DNA of 64,000 bases from Amyelois transitella (Eukaryota > Arthropoda > Insecta > Lepidoptera > Pyralidae). The stretch is from the NCBI RefSeq assembly GCF_032362555.1, contig NC_083508.1:10631001-10695000 (forward strand). The letters are read 5' to 3'. A program made the translations under genes and the position numbers. Shown piece by piece: positions 1-13,365 of this stretch; position 1 is the stretch's first letter, and each line of letters begins with the position of its first letter. Below the pieces are notes generated by a model, which saw only the letters and a program-made list of their open reading frames with translations, did not search any database and was not told where the DNA came from.

Positions 1-429
1 ATACGTGAGTGATAGCGGTTATTCTGATGAGAGATGGGAGTGTTTTATGTGAAGATAAGGATAAGGTCGAAGTTGCTTAGCTTAACTTTTGGTTGGCATG
101 TTCTTGTATTTCTTTTATTTACAAGGCACACTGAGGTTTTATTGACATATGCCAGTGACGATGCCATCCGTGCCTTATCTAGTCGAATAGACATGATAAC
201 GTATGCGGTAGTATATAAAGTTACAAAACAATATATAACATGGCATTCGGTATATTATGATTTAATATCCAGGATTCTAAAACAGAAAAAAATTGCCCTA
301 GCTAACTAACATGTTTGGAACAACAATTTGGAACATGGCTCAATACAAAAAAAGCCAGCCAAAAGAAAAAGAAGTAATGGCAAGTGATCATCCATGAACA
401 ACTAGATGGAAATTTTTGAGTTGATGATG

Positions 430-871
430 ATAAAAAGCTGACGATGGCTTTGACTTCGAAAGTGGCTCAAAGTTGGCGAAAATGAAAAGTGATGTAAATA
501 AAAATAAATATATTTTTGCAACTCACACGAGCGTTCCATTTGGCAGCTGTCATGTCTTATCTAAAGGTAACATGAGAGCTGATAACGATAGCTCGCAAAA
601 GGATAAAATTGTCGATGTGCGAGGAAAAACCCCCTGTTATATGGAGTTATTGTTTGATGTTATTTTTCGTTGTTGCCAGTCTGTTAAGGAAATTAACGAC
701 TTAGAAATGGCATGAGGTAGCAGGATACAATTTTAGAAAAGAAATTAAGACCGATGAAAATGAAAAACAAGATGGAAGATTAAGTATTGGTTTTAAAAAT
801 GGCAACATTGTTTGTGACGGGATTAAAGTTGTTGATTTTACTGATGTAATAAATAAGGAAACAAACATTTA
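430..871 (+). pseudogene. Decayed coding-like segment, unknown origin
   Basis: Two coding-like stretches lie in different frames: about 434-715 (contains NKYIFATHTSVPFGSCHVLS) and about 710-871 (EVAGYNFRKEIKTDEN..., ending VINKETNI and TAA). Stops and frame changes interrupt the region from about 300 onward. The charged, non-repetitive peptides suggest a broken gene or transposon protein. I recognise no family. Confidence 0.25.
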
Positions 872-1487
872 AATAGTTCATCGCAACTCGCCTCACGCAG
901 ACATGGAATGCGCACGCCTATCTTTGGCACTTGACCACGATAACAGCGGAACTATCGTAGAAATAACTGCATGCTAACTTGGAAACACACGTGCAAATGA
1001 ATATTTGTTTACTGAGTAACATCCGTTGGTTCGAAATGTGTCAGCATAAATATCTTGGACTGTGCTCTATACAAGAAAACAGAGCCACCTGTGATGGCTA
1101 GTTGGAATTGGTTCAACATTGTATGAATTGTTGGTTACTCTTATTTATATGCTTGATGAGATGTCATAAAAGTTGGCTTTCGAAAGAGTGAAGAACGAAA
1201 ATATCACAGACCAAGATCACTTATACTTTTGGAGCACAAACTCACGTAAACCAAAGCAAAATGTATACGTCCAACAATAAGGAGTGTACATTTAAAGTAA
1301 TTCTGGAGCAAGTTCATAAACAACTTGTGCAAGTAACACAGGCCATAAACACGGAGAATTACTGATTCACGATAATCGTGCCAGCTTATCTGCAAGGTCA
1401 CCCAGACGGCCCAAGTGGCGGCAGTACTTATCGCGACTGGTGCATATTAGCCCAGTGTACTCGCATGCAATCAAAAACAGTAAATAT

Positions 1488-1572
1488 ATATACATAAATC
1501 ACGCCTCTTTCCCGGAGGGGTAGGCAGAGACTACATCTTTCCACTTGCCGCTATCCCTTCATAAGTATTTCT
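1488..1572 (-). mobile_element. LINE 3' tail fragment
   Basis: Starts with a TACATA-type tail, then AATCACGCCTCTTTCCCGGA and GGGGTAGGCAGAGACTACAT, the complement of the LINE 3' end. Confidence 0.65.
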
Positions 1573-2689
1573 TTAGAAGTAAATATATCAAGCTACACAA
1601 ACAACAGCTTAGCGACAGTTACATAACCTTAGTTAATGACAAATTGGAAACAATACCTTATAAGTATAAAATAATCTAATGTTGCTAAATTTTTAGTTAA
1701 ATCGGAGAATTGCGCAAGTCACGCTAGTACTATGTGGAAATTAAGCATGCAAAGTTAATAGAAAATTGCAAGAAATATACTTTTTCTGGGATGAAATATG
1801 ACTCACTATGTGAAGGTATTCGATACTTCATAAAAATCAGACAATTGGTTGTAATTTTACAAGTAACTAGACAAAATGTGAACTCCCTGTTAGTGCTTTG
1901 AGTGAAATTGCAGGATAATGCAATTTTTGTGTCAAGCCAGGTGAAGCCCATCTATTGTGTGCTGGACAAATATACAGTTTTGTCCTTTTTCTCCTCTCGA
2001 GCTCTCGACAGTAAGTGGCTACTGTCATGAATAATAGATAGTCGAGTTTATTGTGTTTTTGTTTGAAACTTTTAAACGGCTAAAATTAATTTATTTCGAC
2101 AATCAAACCGGTAAGCGTGTGACAGCAAGCGATTATCATAACGTTCGGACTAAGTTTTAAATATGAACAAAATCTGCTTACAAAAATAAATGCTTATAAG
2201 ATGATGAATGATCACACCTTCTTTATAAATATAGACCTCTTCCCACTTACCACCAGCATACTTCTTTCGCTTCATTGACATTTATTAATAAGTATTTTCA
2301 TGCAAGCTTGTCCTGATTGGACTTAATGCTGAATTGCTACTAAAATTTAAGCAGAACAGAATGGTTGAAATCAGCTTTATAATAAACATTAAGAATCTAA
2401 TATCTATATAGAGATAAAGCATATAGTCGAAATGATTTGATCTGTGCTACCATCTGACCCTAGATAGCTATGAATATTGATGTAAGTATGAACGTACTAC
2501 ATTAGTATGGACGAGGCGGCCTTAATAACCGTTGTTAATTTACTGACTACATGACCGTGCACGTGCGTTAGAGCTACTGTAGGTCTGAATATGCAGAGCT
2601 CTGAAACTTTAGTAAAAGCAGATTATAAGTTATAACATGTGTGTTCGTATAAATTCTAATGCTCTATATGAATGTTAATGCTAGAGCGC

Positions 2690-2835
2690 ACCCCAGCCCC
2701 CGCTATATGGCACGCGCGACGCCGTTTTTATCGCACGAAAAACGATCACTGTTTCGCTTTTTATTATGACGTGAAACCCGTTTCACAGCGATGTGAAAAC
2801 GGCGTCGCGTGTGCCAGCATGGGGGTAGGCCCCGA
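2690..2835. repeat. Foldback element
   Basis: GGCACGCGCGACGCCGTTTT (2709-2728) is mirrored by AAAACGGCGTCGCGTGTGCC (2796-2815), with weaker pairing outside. Related sequences occur at 9570-9605 (GATAAAAATGGCGTCGCGCG) and 36785-36862, so this is a dispersed MITE-like family. Confidence 0.65.
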
Positions 2836-3562
2836 AGTATAGCGGCCGAAGGTGCAACTTAACACACAAAAATGAGAGAGATTGTCAGTGTGCGTTCAAA
2901 AGCAACGTAAGTATTTTGACAACCTTCGTCTGTGTTAAAATCAAAAAAATTTAAATTGTCTATGAACTTAGAGCAAGTACATAATTAATGAAATAACTTG
3001 GAAATGTCAATTTCAAACACACTTTAAAATAATAATTAGAGTACAAACGTAACTCTAATATATATAATATTTTTAACTGAACCGTTTTATAATTGGTTCT
3101 TGTAAACTCGTGACCTGAGCTCGTGACTCATGAAAATTTTAATTACACATTTAAGATCCGATAATGTGCTTGGTAGGAAAATAAAATTTCATACCTACGA
3201 ATTTTTTTTTTAAACTCCTTTTTTATGTTCAGAGTAACTATTAGGGAAATCAGTACAGCCATTACAGGGACTTGTTTTATTTTTCAACAATTATAATAGT
3301 ATACAAACTTCAATGAGTACATATTATCACATCTTTAACCCTTGTGGGGCAGACAAAGCCAGCTGTCTCAAAAAAGACTGAAAAACTGACCATAGTGTTT
3401 ACTGACCAACATCAAAAAGATTATTTTTTAAAGAAAAAAGAAACTTCTTGTGAACCCTTTTCTCTGTGCAACATTTCTCGTAAAAAGTACCTACGACATT
3501 CGCTTGAGACATTACGAAAGCCGGCTATAATTCTCGGAATGACACAAAACTCGAGCATGTCT

Positions 3563-4062
3563 AAGGCTGCGTTCCCACTGTAGCGCAGCGGAGTAGAGTG
3601 AAGCGGGGAGCTGTGAGCGAAGCAGGATGGAGCGAAGCGGTCAACTGGTAGATATCAGTTACAGTACAGAGGCCTACATTCAACTGCCCAAAAACTAGCA
3701 GGCCCCCTAATTTCATATGAAAATCCGTACCTCTCCGCTGCACATTGGTCAAGCTTAAATAAATAAATAAATATGTATAAGTATACGGGAAAAATTACAG
3801 AGATTGACTTAGCCTCGAAGTAAGTTCGAGACTTGTATTACGAGATACTAACTCAACGATACTATATTTTATAATAAATACTTATATAGATAAACATCCA
3901 AGACCAAGGCCAATCAAAAAAAGTTCTTTTCTCATTATGCCCTGGCCGGGATTCGAACCCCGGACTTCCGTTGTCACAGACAAGCGTACTACCGCTGCGC
4001 CACAGAGGCCGTTACTTCGCCTTCACTTCGCTCATATCTGCTTCTGTGAAAACGCAGCCTTA
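3563..4062. mobile_element. TIR element (MITE) split by a SINE
   Basis: Terminal inverted repeats AAGGCTGCGTTCCCAC (left) and the complement of GTGAAAACGCAGCCTT (right) enclose about 500 bases. Inside each end are matching GAAGCGG/CTTCGC-rich arms. A tRNA-derived SINE fills the centre. No transposase, so non-autonomous. Confidence 0.6.
3758..4011 (-). mobile_element. tRNA-derived SINE, copy 1
   Basis: The head (3938-4010, minus strand) reads as a tRNA with A box TGGCGCAGCGGTAGTACGC and B box GGGTTCGAATC. The body (3790-3925) contains AAGTAAGTTCGAGACTTGT, and an (ATTT)n tail lies at the left. The second copy at 11175-11390 shares body and head. Confidence 0.8.
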
Positions 4063-5514
4063 AAGTGTCGGATTACACTCGCACTGCATTCTGTTAGCGC
4101 TACCAGTCTTCATAAGGCGTTATGGCCATAATTGCATCATAAATCCAAAAAGCGTCGACGGTATTATTCACACGAATTTGCATAACCATTTCTCTTATAA
4201 GCAAGGTCAGATACAACTATTCTAACTTTAAGTGCGTCAAAAAAGGGACATTACGAGAAGTTTTAATACAACTTTTAGGACTATACCATAATGACATCAT
4301 AAGTTTAAGTTCTTAAACAGCATACTTAATGTAAAGGCAACCTGCCACTAAAATATCTCGTCAAAATAACTTGTCAACGACTATCTATCGATGAGTGAAT
4401 TAAAGAAGATACAATAGACGAATTATATAAAGCTGATCATCTCAACGATACATCTTAATGCTGATATAACGCTTTCTTCGACACGATCCAGTTCTAAAAA
4501 GGAAGTTAAGGCTTAATGATCGATGAACTTAAGAGCCCTTTTAGCAGTTTCCTTGCCCAGCCAATTACTCCACATTCACGCTTCCTTCTTTGGGCAAAAC
4601 ATTGAGGTTCATTACTCGGCTTTATCCACAATGGCCCGTGTGTAACTGGTTTTATATTGGTCGCGCAATTTGCTTACTCAAGATGACCGGAGATAAGCCG
4701 ATGGCCTATATTAATTATTTTCAATTACAGCGTTATCAGAATAACGACGCACATCTGGATAATTAATTTCTGTAACTTTGCGATGTTGGTTTACTCAGAA
4801 AATTTTATTTATCAATCACTTCTGAACTATATATTCTGGTTATCCTATTGGTTAATTGAATGCTTGCAGAAACTTGTAATATTTTGCCTCATAGGCGCAA
4901 TCGCCCTCTAAATAAAAAGTATGTATTAAAATTTTGTGTGGGTTTTTTTAAGAAATATTTTCTCTGCTTGAATATTCTATCCTTTCTGTATAATTGAAGT
5001 TTACCAAAAGCCCAGAATATGCTCTGTTGATTGGTAGAAAAAGCCAGAAGCTTTAAATATGCCGTTAATCGAAGGCTGTTTATAAACTATATAACGTAAT
5101 TCAATTTAAAAAAATGAAAATAATTACGTAAAAAAAAAACAAACGATAAAAAAATCTAATCAAATTTATCACACGGCAAAAATTGCAGCAAAAACCAATA
5201 CGGCGTAATGTAATTGCACAGGGGTCATAATTCACAGAATCGAGTGTGAATCATCGTTAAAATCGATTGGGTCGATGCTATCAATTTACTGGTGCTACAA
5301 AAACACTCCACAAAAGGTTTCGAGGACGGACCCCGTGATTCAACCTCTCGATTGCAAAGGCTTCGGTTATCCGGTAGAAAGCCGTACAAAATCTCGTATG
5401 GAATCGCCCAAATCCTTTGCTGGTTGAAATTTGTTACTTTTATAATAAATAATTACATAAGTCTTTGTCACTTACCAAGTAAAAAGAGCAAGCAGTCTCG
5501 AAAAGAAAAGCTAA

Positions 5515-5728
5515 CAAGCTTAGGATTCTACTTTTAGGCGGTAGATTATCACCCTTGTCACTATTTGAATTTCAATTCTATCATAAAGCCAAATAGCTGA
5601 AAGTGGCCATTCAGAGTTTTCTAGACTGTTGGCTCTGTATACCCCGCAAGGGATATAGACGTGACCATATGTATGTATGTATGGAAAAGGAATGGAGTGG
5701 TCCTATTCTAAAGTACCCCACACGGCAC
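5515..5728. mobile_element. Family A element, with an inverted head fragment
   Basis: Family A is a ~260 bp element with head GCCGTGTGGTTCCCGGCACC, middle TGGATGTCGTAAAAGGCGAC, then CTGTTGGCTCTGTCTACCCC, and a (TATG)n end, resembling the microsatellite-ended MINE elements of moths. Here the 3' half (plus) runs to 5684 and an inverted head fragment follows. Confidence 0.7.
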
Positions 5729-7723
5729 ATAAAATTCACACGATGTGTCAAACTTGCCACAGAAACTCAATTCCTGGTTTATTTTGACGACGGAAGCACA
5801 GCATTAACCATTAGTCATAACACAATGTAACAAACTTAACCGAAGCGCGACACGGCGCACGCCGCTTCTCATAAATCTATTAAGAGGGAAGCGAGCGGAG
5901 TCAGGGTCTAATAAAGGTTTGTTATTCTGAATTTTACTGGAGCGTTGCTCCGCAGTAGGGCAATTAAGGGGCAATGGCCTCAAACTGCACAAAGGGAACT
6001 ATGGCTAAAATCTAACCTCTCAATGCACCGGGAAGTGCGCTTGCATTCCTTCGTCATAATTTTCTATTAGCAGAGGAAATAGATTTTGTGCGTGCACCGC
6101 GGTGTAATAGTGGATTTATTTATTTGTAGCACACTGCACGGTGCAATGGTAATCATACATACATTGTGTTTACGTTAATTTCGCTATACAAAGTTGAGTT
6201 TATGATTCTCTGAGAGGATCGAAACAAACGATTTAGATGATGTCCATTGTATTCAGAATAGAATTCACAATTTCTAAGTGCATACCTGCCATATATTTTA
6301 GATTTAGATCTTTTATTAATTTTTAAGATTAAGTATAGTTACATAATTCATTTAGCTTTTATTTAATTTTTATTATATATTCATTTAGATTTATTATAAA
6401 ATAAATTAATTAATTTAGATTAGGTACTTAATTTCATGGTACCCAATCATCAATGGTAAATCATTAAAAATTAATCAATCACTTTTTTATTTCCTTTTAT
6501 TCATTATAGCAACTGGTCTAATCACCGTCCTTCCAAGAACGTTTAATGAAGACAGAATAGAAATCCAATCTTACAACAGAAGCTCAAATTAGCATCCGTA
6601 GCCACGGGGTCATAAAAAAGAAGAATCCACTTCAAAAGATCAAATCCCATGTCGATTAGCATCGCATACCACAAATTCTACTACACAATCAACGAGAATT
6701 GTACCACAGTTCCATAGCTGTGTATTTTTTAATATTTCCTCCAGATAATATCGATTGAACGTTATGTAAGAGAAGAGGCAAATGATTTTGTTTAATCTTC
6801 AGGTTTTATATAACAAATGACAGTCATTATTAAATCAAATTCAGTAAAGAAAAGAAAAGATATCACAACACAATGCTCATCTTAATTACTAATTTATCAC
6901 CAATCATAAGGACCCAAACTAGATAATAATATGGCCATACCGCTCGGAGAAAAATTTTTGTCTGACAAAAATTACATTAGGTACTGGTACGTAGCGCCAC
7001 TAGTTTTGTCACTTCATAAGCTTAGCACATTAGTACACAGCAACGGAACTGTACCCTTAATTTCATAAGAATTATGTGGGTTCTTTCATTTACAATCTAA
7101 GCTGAGTCGACCTTCACGATCAAACAATGAGTGTTTTGTACTCCTCTTGGGCTGAGTGGTTCAATGACATTGTTTGTTTTTACTCAGGCAATTTGTTAGA
7201 ATTGTGTTATCAAAGTTCTGTTTTGAATGCTTGAATGGGCTGGAAATATTTATTGGCGTTTCGTTTTGACATTTCTATAGTCGCAATTGCTTGACTTGAA
7301 TAACTTGTCAATCTAAACAGATGATAAGTTGATTGGTTGTAAATTTTGATAAATTCTAGAATGCAATTTTTTTAATTTTTATACAAATCTCTATGCTGGT
7401 GTCAAATAAGTATAGGTATGTCGAGCACTTAGAATTAAGAATTCAAACAATTAGATTTTTAACTGAAGTTTTATTATATAAATTTAAACAAGGTTATTAT
7501 TGACGCTATAATTATTATAACTGTCCAGTAAAACTAACTCGTTACACTATCGTGACTGAGTTAAATATAGAGAATGCTTGGTAAGTTCTTAAACTTTTAT
7601 CAATCTTTATCCATCTCATAACTACCCTACATACACCGATTCACTATTTTTAATCCCTCGACACAAAAATCTTCATATCAAAAGGGTTTTAAAAGGCTTT
7701 CCATAAGGCTATTCAAGCTATAC

Positions 7724-8011
7724 TCAGCCACGGGCCGACGCATACGCAGCGCATCGGTATTCAGCTGTCATTCCCTTTTGTCCGAAAGCGGGCAGCTCTC
7801 GCTTTTTGTCCAGATACGTGAGACTCCGTGGCGACTTAACGAGCATCAAACCAGTTCCACATGTCATCCATGCCAATTCTGCTGATAAATTCTTCGACAC
7901 TCCGTTTGTTCTCACGAGGGCATGTGGAGATATGAGTAACGGTGTGACGTAACCTATGAACCTATATGGGTGTTTTTTAACATGGGACATTATCGTCTGG
8001 TTGTAATGCAT
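7724..8011. other. Less AT-rich block, open on the minus strand
   Basis: This block is visibly richer in G+C than its neighbours and is open on the minus strand for 95 codons with an ATG at 8011. The plus strand is also largely open. Neither translation resembles a family I know. It may be a fragment of a LINE or of a noncoding exon. Confidence 0.3.
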
Positions 8012-8863
8012 TTTTACGAAATTACGACAAATCTTACTTACATATCGTACTTACTTACAGGTTGTAATCGAAAGTTTACTTTGATTAAACTGCATCTTGT
8101 ATTTATAAAAAAAGTAGCTTAATCACAATAAATTTCTTCAAGAACTACTGAGAGTTTAGAAATTTTACTGGAACTATTTTTTAGGATTATCATATTGTAC
8201 GAGTATCATCTATAGATTTCATAAGCTCATGTTTTTAAAAGTAACATCTGCATTTCTTTAAGTTTGCGAAAGCTCTCAACAATACCTTTTTTCGTATGGA
8301 CACAACGCAGTCAATTTAATACTTCCACTTATATTACTAGTACGACTGATTCTATAGTAATTGCGTCGAAGCCTGGCGTAAATATTCACATTATCATACT
8401 GTACTTGGCGAATAAAAAATAAACTGGAGACTTTCTCGTGGTCTTCAAGTTTCTTCACTAATTAGCGGTTCATTGCCCTCGATTCATACAAGTTCGTGTG
8501 TATACGGGCCAGACTAAACCCAGATTTTGCATTTTAAAGTTAGCAAAGTAGAGTTAGCAGGAATATCCTTACTTTTTCAGTTTACGCACGACAAATAAAA
8601 ATACTGAGTGTTGTTCACCACCAACAACTTTTGAATGATTAAATCGGTAAATTGTTTTTCATTTATATACGCACATAAGAGTCCGTAATCCATACAAATT
8701 ACCTTTATGTATTCTCTACTCAGTTAAACCTACATATATTAGTTAATTCGCCCTCAGTACTTTCAAGTTATATACATATAAATCATACGTGTAGCTTAGA
8801 ATCCGTCATATACAAATTTAAACAGATTAAATAATCTTTCTCAAAACTTTAAGATTAACTTAC

Positions 8864-8906
8864 CCAAACATGGATAAACTTCAGCAAAGCCAATTATGAC
8901 TCTCAT
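8864..8906 (-). CDS. Weak candidate alternative first exon
   Basis: ATG at 8906 opens 14 codons (MRVIIGFAEVYPCL) and ends in phase 1 at GTAAGTTAA. Just upstream are a perfect CRE palindrome TGACGTCA (8911-8918) and an ETS-like CCGGAAG. The phase equals that of the candidate exon at 16252-16276, as expected for two promoters of one gene. No downstream exon was found. Confidence 0.2.
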
Positions 8907-9569
8907 CAAATGACGTCACAATCCGGAAGGTTACACAACACCTTTAGTTCAAGAAGCCAGTCCGTGATTAATCTCTTATAGGAGCGATCCATTTGTGAAC
9001 ACATATCCTGTTAATATGTTGCATATAAATAGTGCCTATAGCTAAACCCGTTACTCAGCTTAGAGAGATGTGATTAAGTCTAGCACGCTTTTATCGTTAC
9101 TTTGTAAGTGTATTGAACGTTATTTTTGCAAGTTAGAACGAGGCAAGAAATGATTTGCAAAATTTAAAAATACGTATTAATAACTACATAGTTAATTATT
9201 GCGCAATTAAGTTTAATAGCGTTAAAAATGTTTAACCCTTCGGTCTGCCTCGGCGAGAGCACGGCATATTCAATGTTAGTATGCAAGCATCTACTTAAAC
9301 CTAGAAATTTAACAAAAATAAATTTCGTTACGAAAACAAACTTGCGATGTGGGTAATTGCAAAGGTCCATTGAAGTAACGTCAGCGTATTGAACACATTG
9401 ACATCTAAATTACAACAATTTTCCAAATTACACTTGCCTCACGCACTTGCACACTTTCCACCTGTCTCTGCTGATGACCAGCCTATAAATTCAATTACAA
9501 CCTTTTGGTGGGAAAATGATTATAGTTTGTTCAAAGGGCAAGGATTTTCACGTAAAAACAGCCATAATT

Positions 9570-9605
9570 TATCGCGCGATAAAAATGGCGTCGCGCGCGC
9601 CATGT
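9570..9605. repeat. Fragment of the CG-rich foldback family
   Basis: Contains GCGATAAAAATGGCGTCGCG, matching an arm of the foldback at 2690-2835. Confidence 0.45.
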
Positions 9606-11174
9606 TAGTCCCGCTAATGCCTCTCCGGGATATTCCAGAGAGATGAAGTTTCTGTAGGGACATAGTACTGTATTGTTCACAGAATGCAAGCTGGCTGGCA
9701 AGCACCGTCTTGCTTTGGTCGGTCGCGCCTCCCAGGCAGTCAGTAACGTATCTTCTCAATATATCATAACATATTATTACGAAGGTAAATAAATTGTGTC
9801 AATCCGTTGTTTAGTTGGACTTCGATCATACCTTAAGTATTATATAACTGGTTCAGATACACAAACAAATTCAGTTACGAACGCATCTGGGATTAACGAC
9901 AGGAGAAGGTCATATTCACAAGTAGGATTAAACTAATATTTTAACGCTCTTGGAAATAAAACCTTTAAAGCACAAGGAAAATCGTCAGACAACCATAAAA
10001 GGCGTTAAGGAGACCTTTATAATTTCAAAAGGCAAATCTTGTAAAACCTCAGTTTAACTTTATATAAAATCTAGACAGACTAAATACTTCCAGTTGGACT
10101 GGTTAAAACGGAAACCTAGGCAGCGATTTAATTAACCGCATCCGTACCTGAACGAGACGAGAAACGTCACATTAATTAGTAAACGACGCCATCTTTATGC
10201 AGAAAATTTCAATTCTGCACCGCGAATTGAAATGCAAATTAAATTGGACGTTCAGGATTTTTAATACAGAACGGTTTTCAACGGTTTGGAGTGAAACGTA
10301 ATTTAAAATTTTACCGCTCATATTAAAAAATGCCTTTAACTGTGGTTTACAATAACAAACTTACTTCCTTTTAGAATACATAAACATATAGTATGTTGTT
10401 AAATCTGCGAAGCATAAAATGAGAGATTGTTGATCAGGCAAATCCCGTCGTACATAATGCGTGAATGTCACGATGACCTAGATCTATCTGTTCTAGACAA
10501 CTGAAGGTCTGGCTGTACAATTATAGAAATTATCTATCTTACTGTATCACAGAAAGATTACACTGCTTAGGTATCATCAGAGAATAATTAATTGAAATTA
10601 AATTATATGTTTGGTAATAAGGCATCAAAAATTATACATTATAGCCTAACAAACAATCACTGAAAACAAAAACAAAACCGTTAACGTATTATGATAAAAT
10701 TTGGACGAATATTCTATACGGACGAACTCTGATGATAAACTGCAATGAATATGAATGTTAATAAAGCAAAAGAAGGCAGGGATCTTGGCAAGTGAAAAAA
10801 TGAAGTCAAATCTTTTAATAAACCCTTCGGAGGGGCGTGTGGAAGTTTATGTAAGAACACTATCATTACCTTAATGTTATTTTAGCGATCTCAGAACATT
10901 GAAACCAGCAGCTGAGAATGCAATCAACAATAAGAAAGAGCATCATGAAAGACTATGTTGACTCGCAGTTTTTTTAATGGTACCGATGTTTTTTACTTAA
11001 TTGAATAAAGCCTATTTAGAGCATCGATATGTAACAAAAGCCCTGGAGTCCACTCGTGTTATCAGATAAACCACTTGAGATAGCGGCGAGGTGGGGGCAC
11101 AGAATTCTGGCTGCCCTCATCTACAGATAGATAAGACTACAAGTCCACTGCAATCGCTTGGGATAGAATGAAAA

Positions 11175-11390
11175 AATAAATATATAAGGGACAGATTTAT
11201 ACAGATTGAGTTCGGCTCAAAGTAAGTTCGAGACTTGTGTTGCGAGATACTTACTCAACGAAACTATATTTTATAATAAATACTTATAAACAGCCAAGAC
11301 CTAGCCCAATCAGAGATAGTACGTTTCTTAAAAATGGCCGGGCGGGATTCGAACCCGGGACCAACTGTGTCTTAGACAAGAATAGAAGGC
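11175..11390 (-). mobile_element. tRNA-derived SINE, copy 2 (head truncated)
   Basis: Same body as the 3758-4011 copy (AAGTAAGTTCGAGACTTGT, then ACTCAACGA and TATATTTTATAATAAATACTTA) joined to a B-box region with GGGATTCGAACCCGGG on the plus strand. The 5' end of the tRNA head is missing. Confidence 0.75.
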
Positions 11391-11661
11391 AAAGAATGTT
11401 TCCTAGAGCGATATTATACAATAATTACAATAAATACGAAATCATGGCTACTTCGGCTGTGTGATTATGATGACTCTGTCAGGTAGAAGCACAATGTTCT
11501 GACAGATTTAATGTCTGGACTAGGATGTATATATAATATATAGGAAATATTCACGATAAAGTTTATACAAAAAGCAGCGAAATACGCGATTAAATAATTT
11601 TCTACATTCACGGCACATTATACAAAATGAACTGAAAATATACATAAATAAAGGGACTGGT

Positions 11662-11973
11662 TCACTCAAATAAATCTTTCCATAAATATATAACTGTTCT
11701 ACTTGACACAACATCACCAACATCTAAGATGCACTTTAAAAAAGTTTCTCGCCGCAACGGAGTTGTGCCTTTAATAGCTGCCCTCTCTTCCACAGTTAAT
11801 TTGATGGGTTTAGCTCGATACCATCGCACATCATCTGGATTGTAATTACGAGTTCCGTTCGATAGACTGCGATGGAAATCTTTTAAATCTCTTCCTAGTC
11901 GCTCTCTTTTAACTATGAGATGCTGCGATTTGAAGATAATTGCGTTGGTAATGTATTTGAGCAATTTTTGCGC
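11662..11973 (-). CDS. Unidentified ORF of about 100 codons
   Basis: Open from just after a TAG near 11974 to the TGA at 11662-11664, with no ATG at its start, so it would need to be an exon or a decayed gene. Residues such as NGTRNYNPDDVRWYRAKPIK and LTVEERAAIKGTTPLRR look like a real soluble basic protein. An AG precedes the ORF but lacks a pyrimidine tract. Family unknown; could be a transposon remnant. Confidence 0.25.
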   Translation of the reverse strand, partial: AQKLLKYITNAIIFKSQHLIVKRERLGRDLKDFHRSLSNGTRNYNPDDVRWYRAKPIKLTVEERAAIKGTTPLRRETFLKCILDVGDVVSSRTVIYLWKDLFE

Positions 11974-13365
11974 GTTCTACGTTGCATCAGGCAATGGTTG
12001 CGGTTAGAGTTAATAGTACAAGCCCAAGAGAGGATTTAGTATTTACTTAAGCGTGGTAGTTTCATTTAAAGGTTATAGTTCTTCCACCAAATACGAGCGG
12101 CATATATATGGCCGCTCGTTGCGGAGAATGGAACAGATTTAAAAAATCACTCTATTGAATAGGGTAACAAGTTTACAAGCTAAAAAGTTAACTATGAAGA
12201 CTCGATTGGGGTGGAGAGAAAACGATTTAAAAAACCGCGTGTGATCATGACTGGCTTACAATTAAATGAATTTGACCTCAGGAATGATATCTGGGATAAT
12301 TATACAAAATTTTTAAGGATACATGCAAAATAGCATGACTTATCCAGTGCTTTACAATTCTCATGATTTGAAGAAAAGGTCTAAGAAAAATTTCTGGTAC
12401 TAGCTTGCCATTTTGCCCATAATGATGAAGTACGTAATAACAAAATTATGTTTGGTATGCTAACACCACCACGGCAGAGGCCCTGTCAGTCAGCCTGGCA
12501 TTTACATCATTTGAAACTGCGTCCATTTCTATCGCCACACTAATTGTCTGAGTCACGCCATAGGTAGCCTAGAGGTCGTTTGCAGATAACAAATTATAGA
12601 ACATACAGAAAAATTACCAAAACAACTAGACATAAGCCGTAGGAAGTTAAATTCGACTTTACTCTGCTGATAGTAAGGAAAATGAGGTTTAAGTTATTGA
12701 CTTGTGCTTTGAATGATTTTTGTGTGTCAACTAGACACAAAATTCCAATTCCAATTAAAAATCTTCTTGGTAAAATCGCACTTCTAGATTAAAGGGGGGT
12801 TACCTACGTTTTTTAGAAATATTAAATAAACTAGCGACAAGCCACGGCTTCGGATATATATGTATGTTTTATCTTCCTTAGAAAACCCACTTGCGAACAT
12901 TCCAAACAGAAACAAAATCCGTCCGCAACTTCCATTCAAAAAAGGGGGATTTTTCTCTTAATAATATGTAGTGATGGTTCTGCCAAGTTGTTTGTTTGTT
13001 TATAAAAACTTTATTGTACGAGGTTATTCGAACGTTGTTAAATCATCCCTTTATTTATATGTCAAACGGAATAAATACACACAGAGGGAACATGTGCCTT
13101 GGCAACTTAGTAAATCTCTCATCTGTACTTTCGTTACTTTATGTTTGCTAGAGTTCTCGGAGATGAAGTTTGCGTGTTCGATTCGTCGACACTTGGAATA
13201 ATAATGAGACTAATCGCGACTAATAGGCCAAAGAGGCGTCGGTTCAAGTCGCAAAACTCACACAATGCGTGGTACGTATGGAATTGTCTATTTTGAAGGC
13301 TAAAGAAATATTAAAATCTGGTATTTGAGAAACTTGTTAATGCCTCTTTTATCTTAGGCTTAGGA

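Noticed and set aside
3938..4010. Genuine tRNA gene
   Set aside because: It is attached to a SINE body shared with 11175-11390, so it is a tRNA-derived head.
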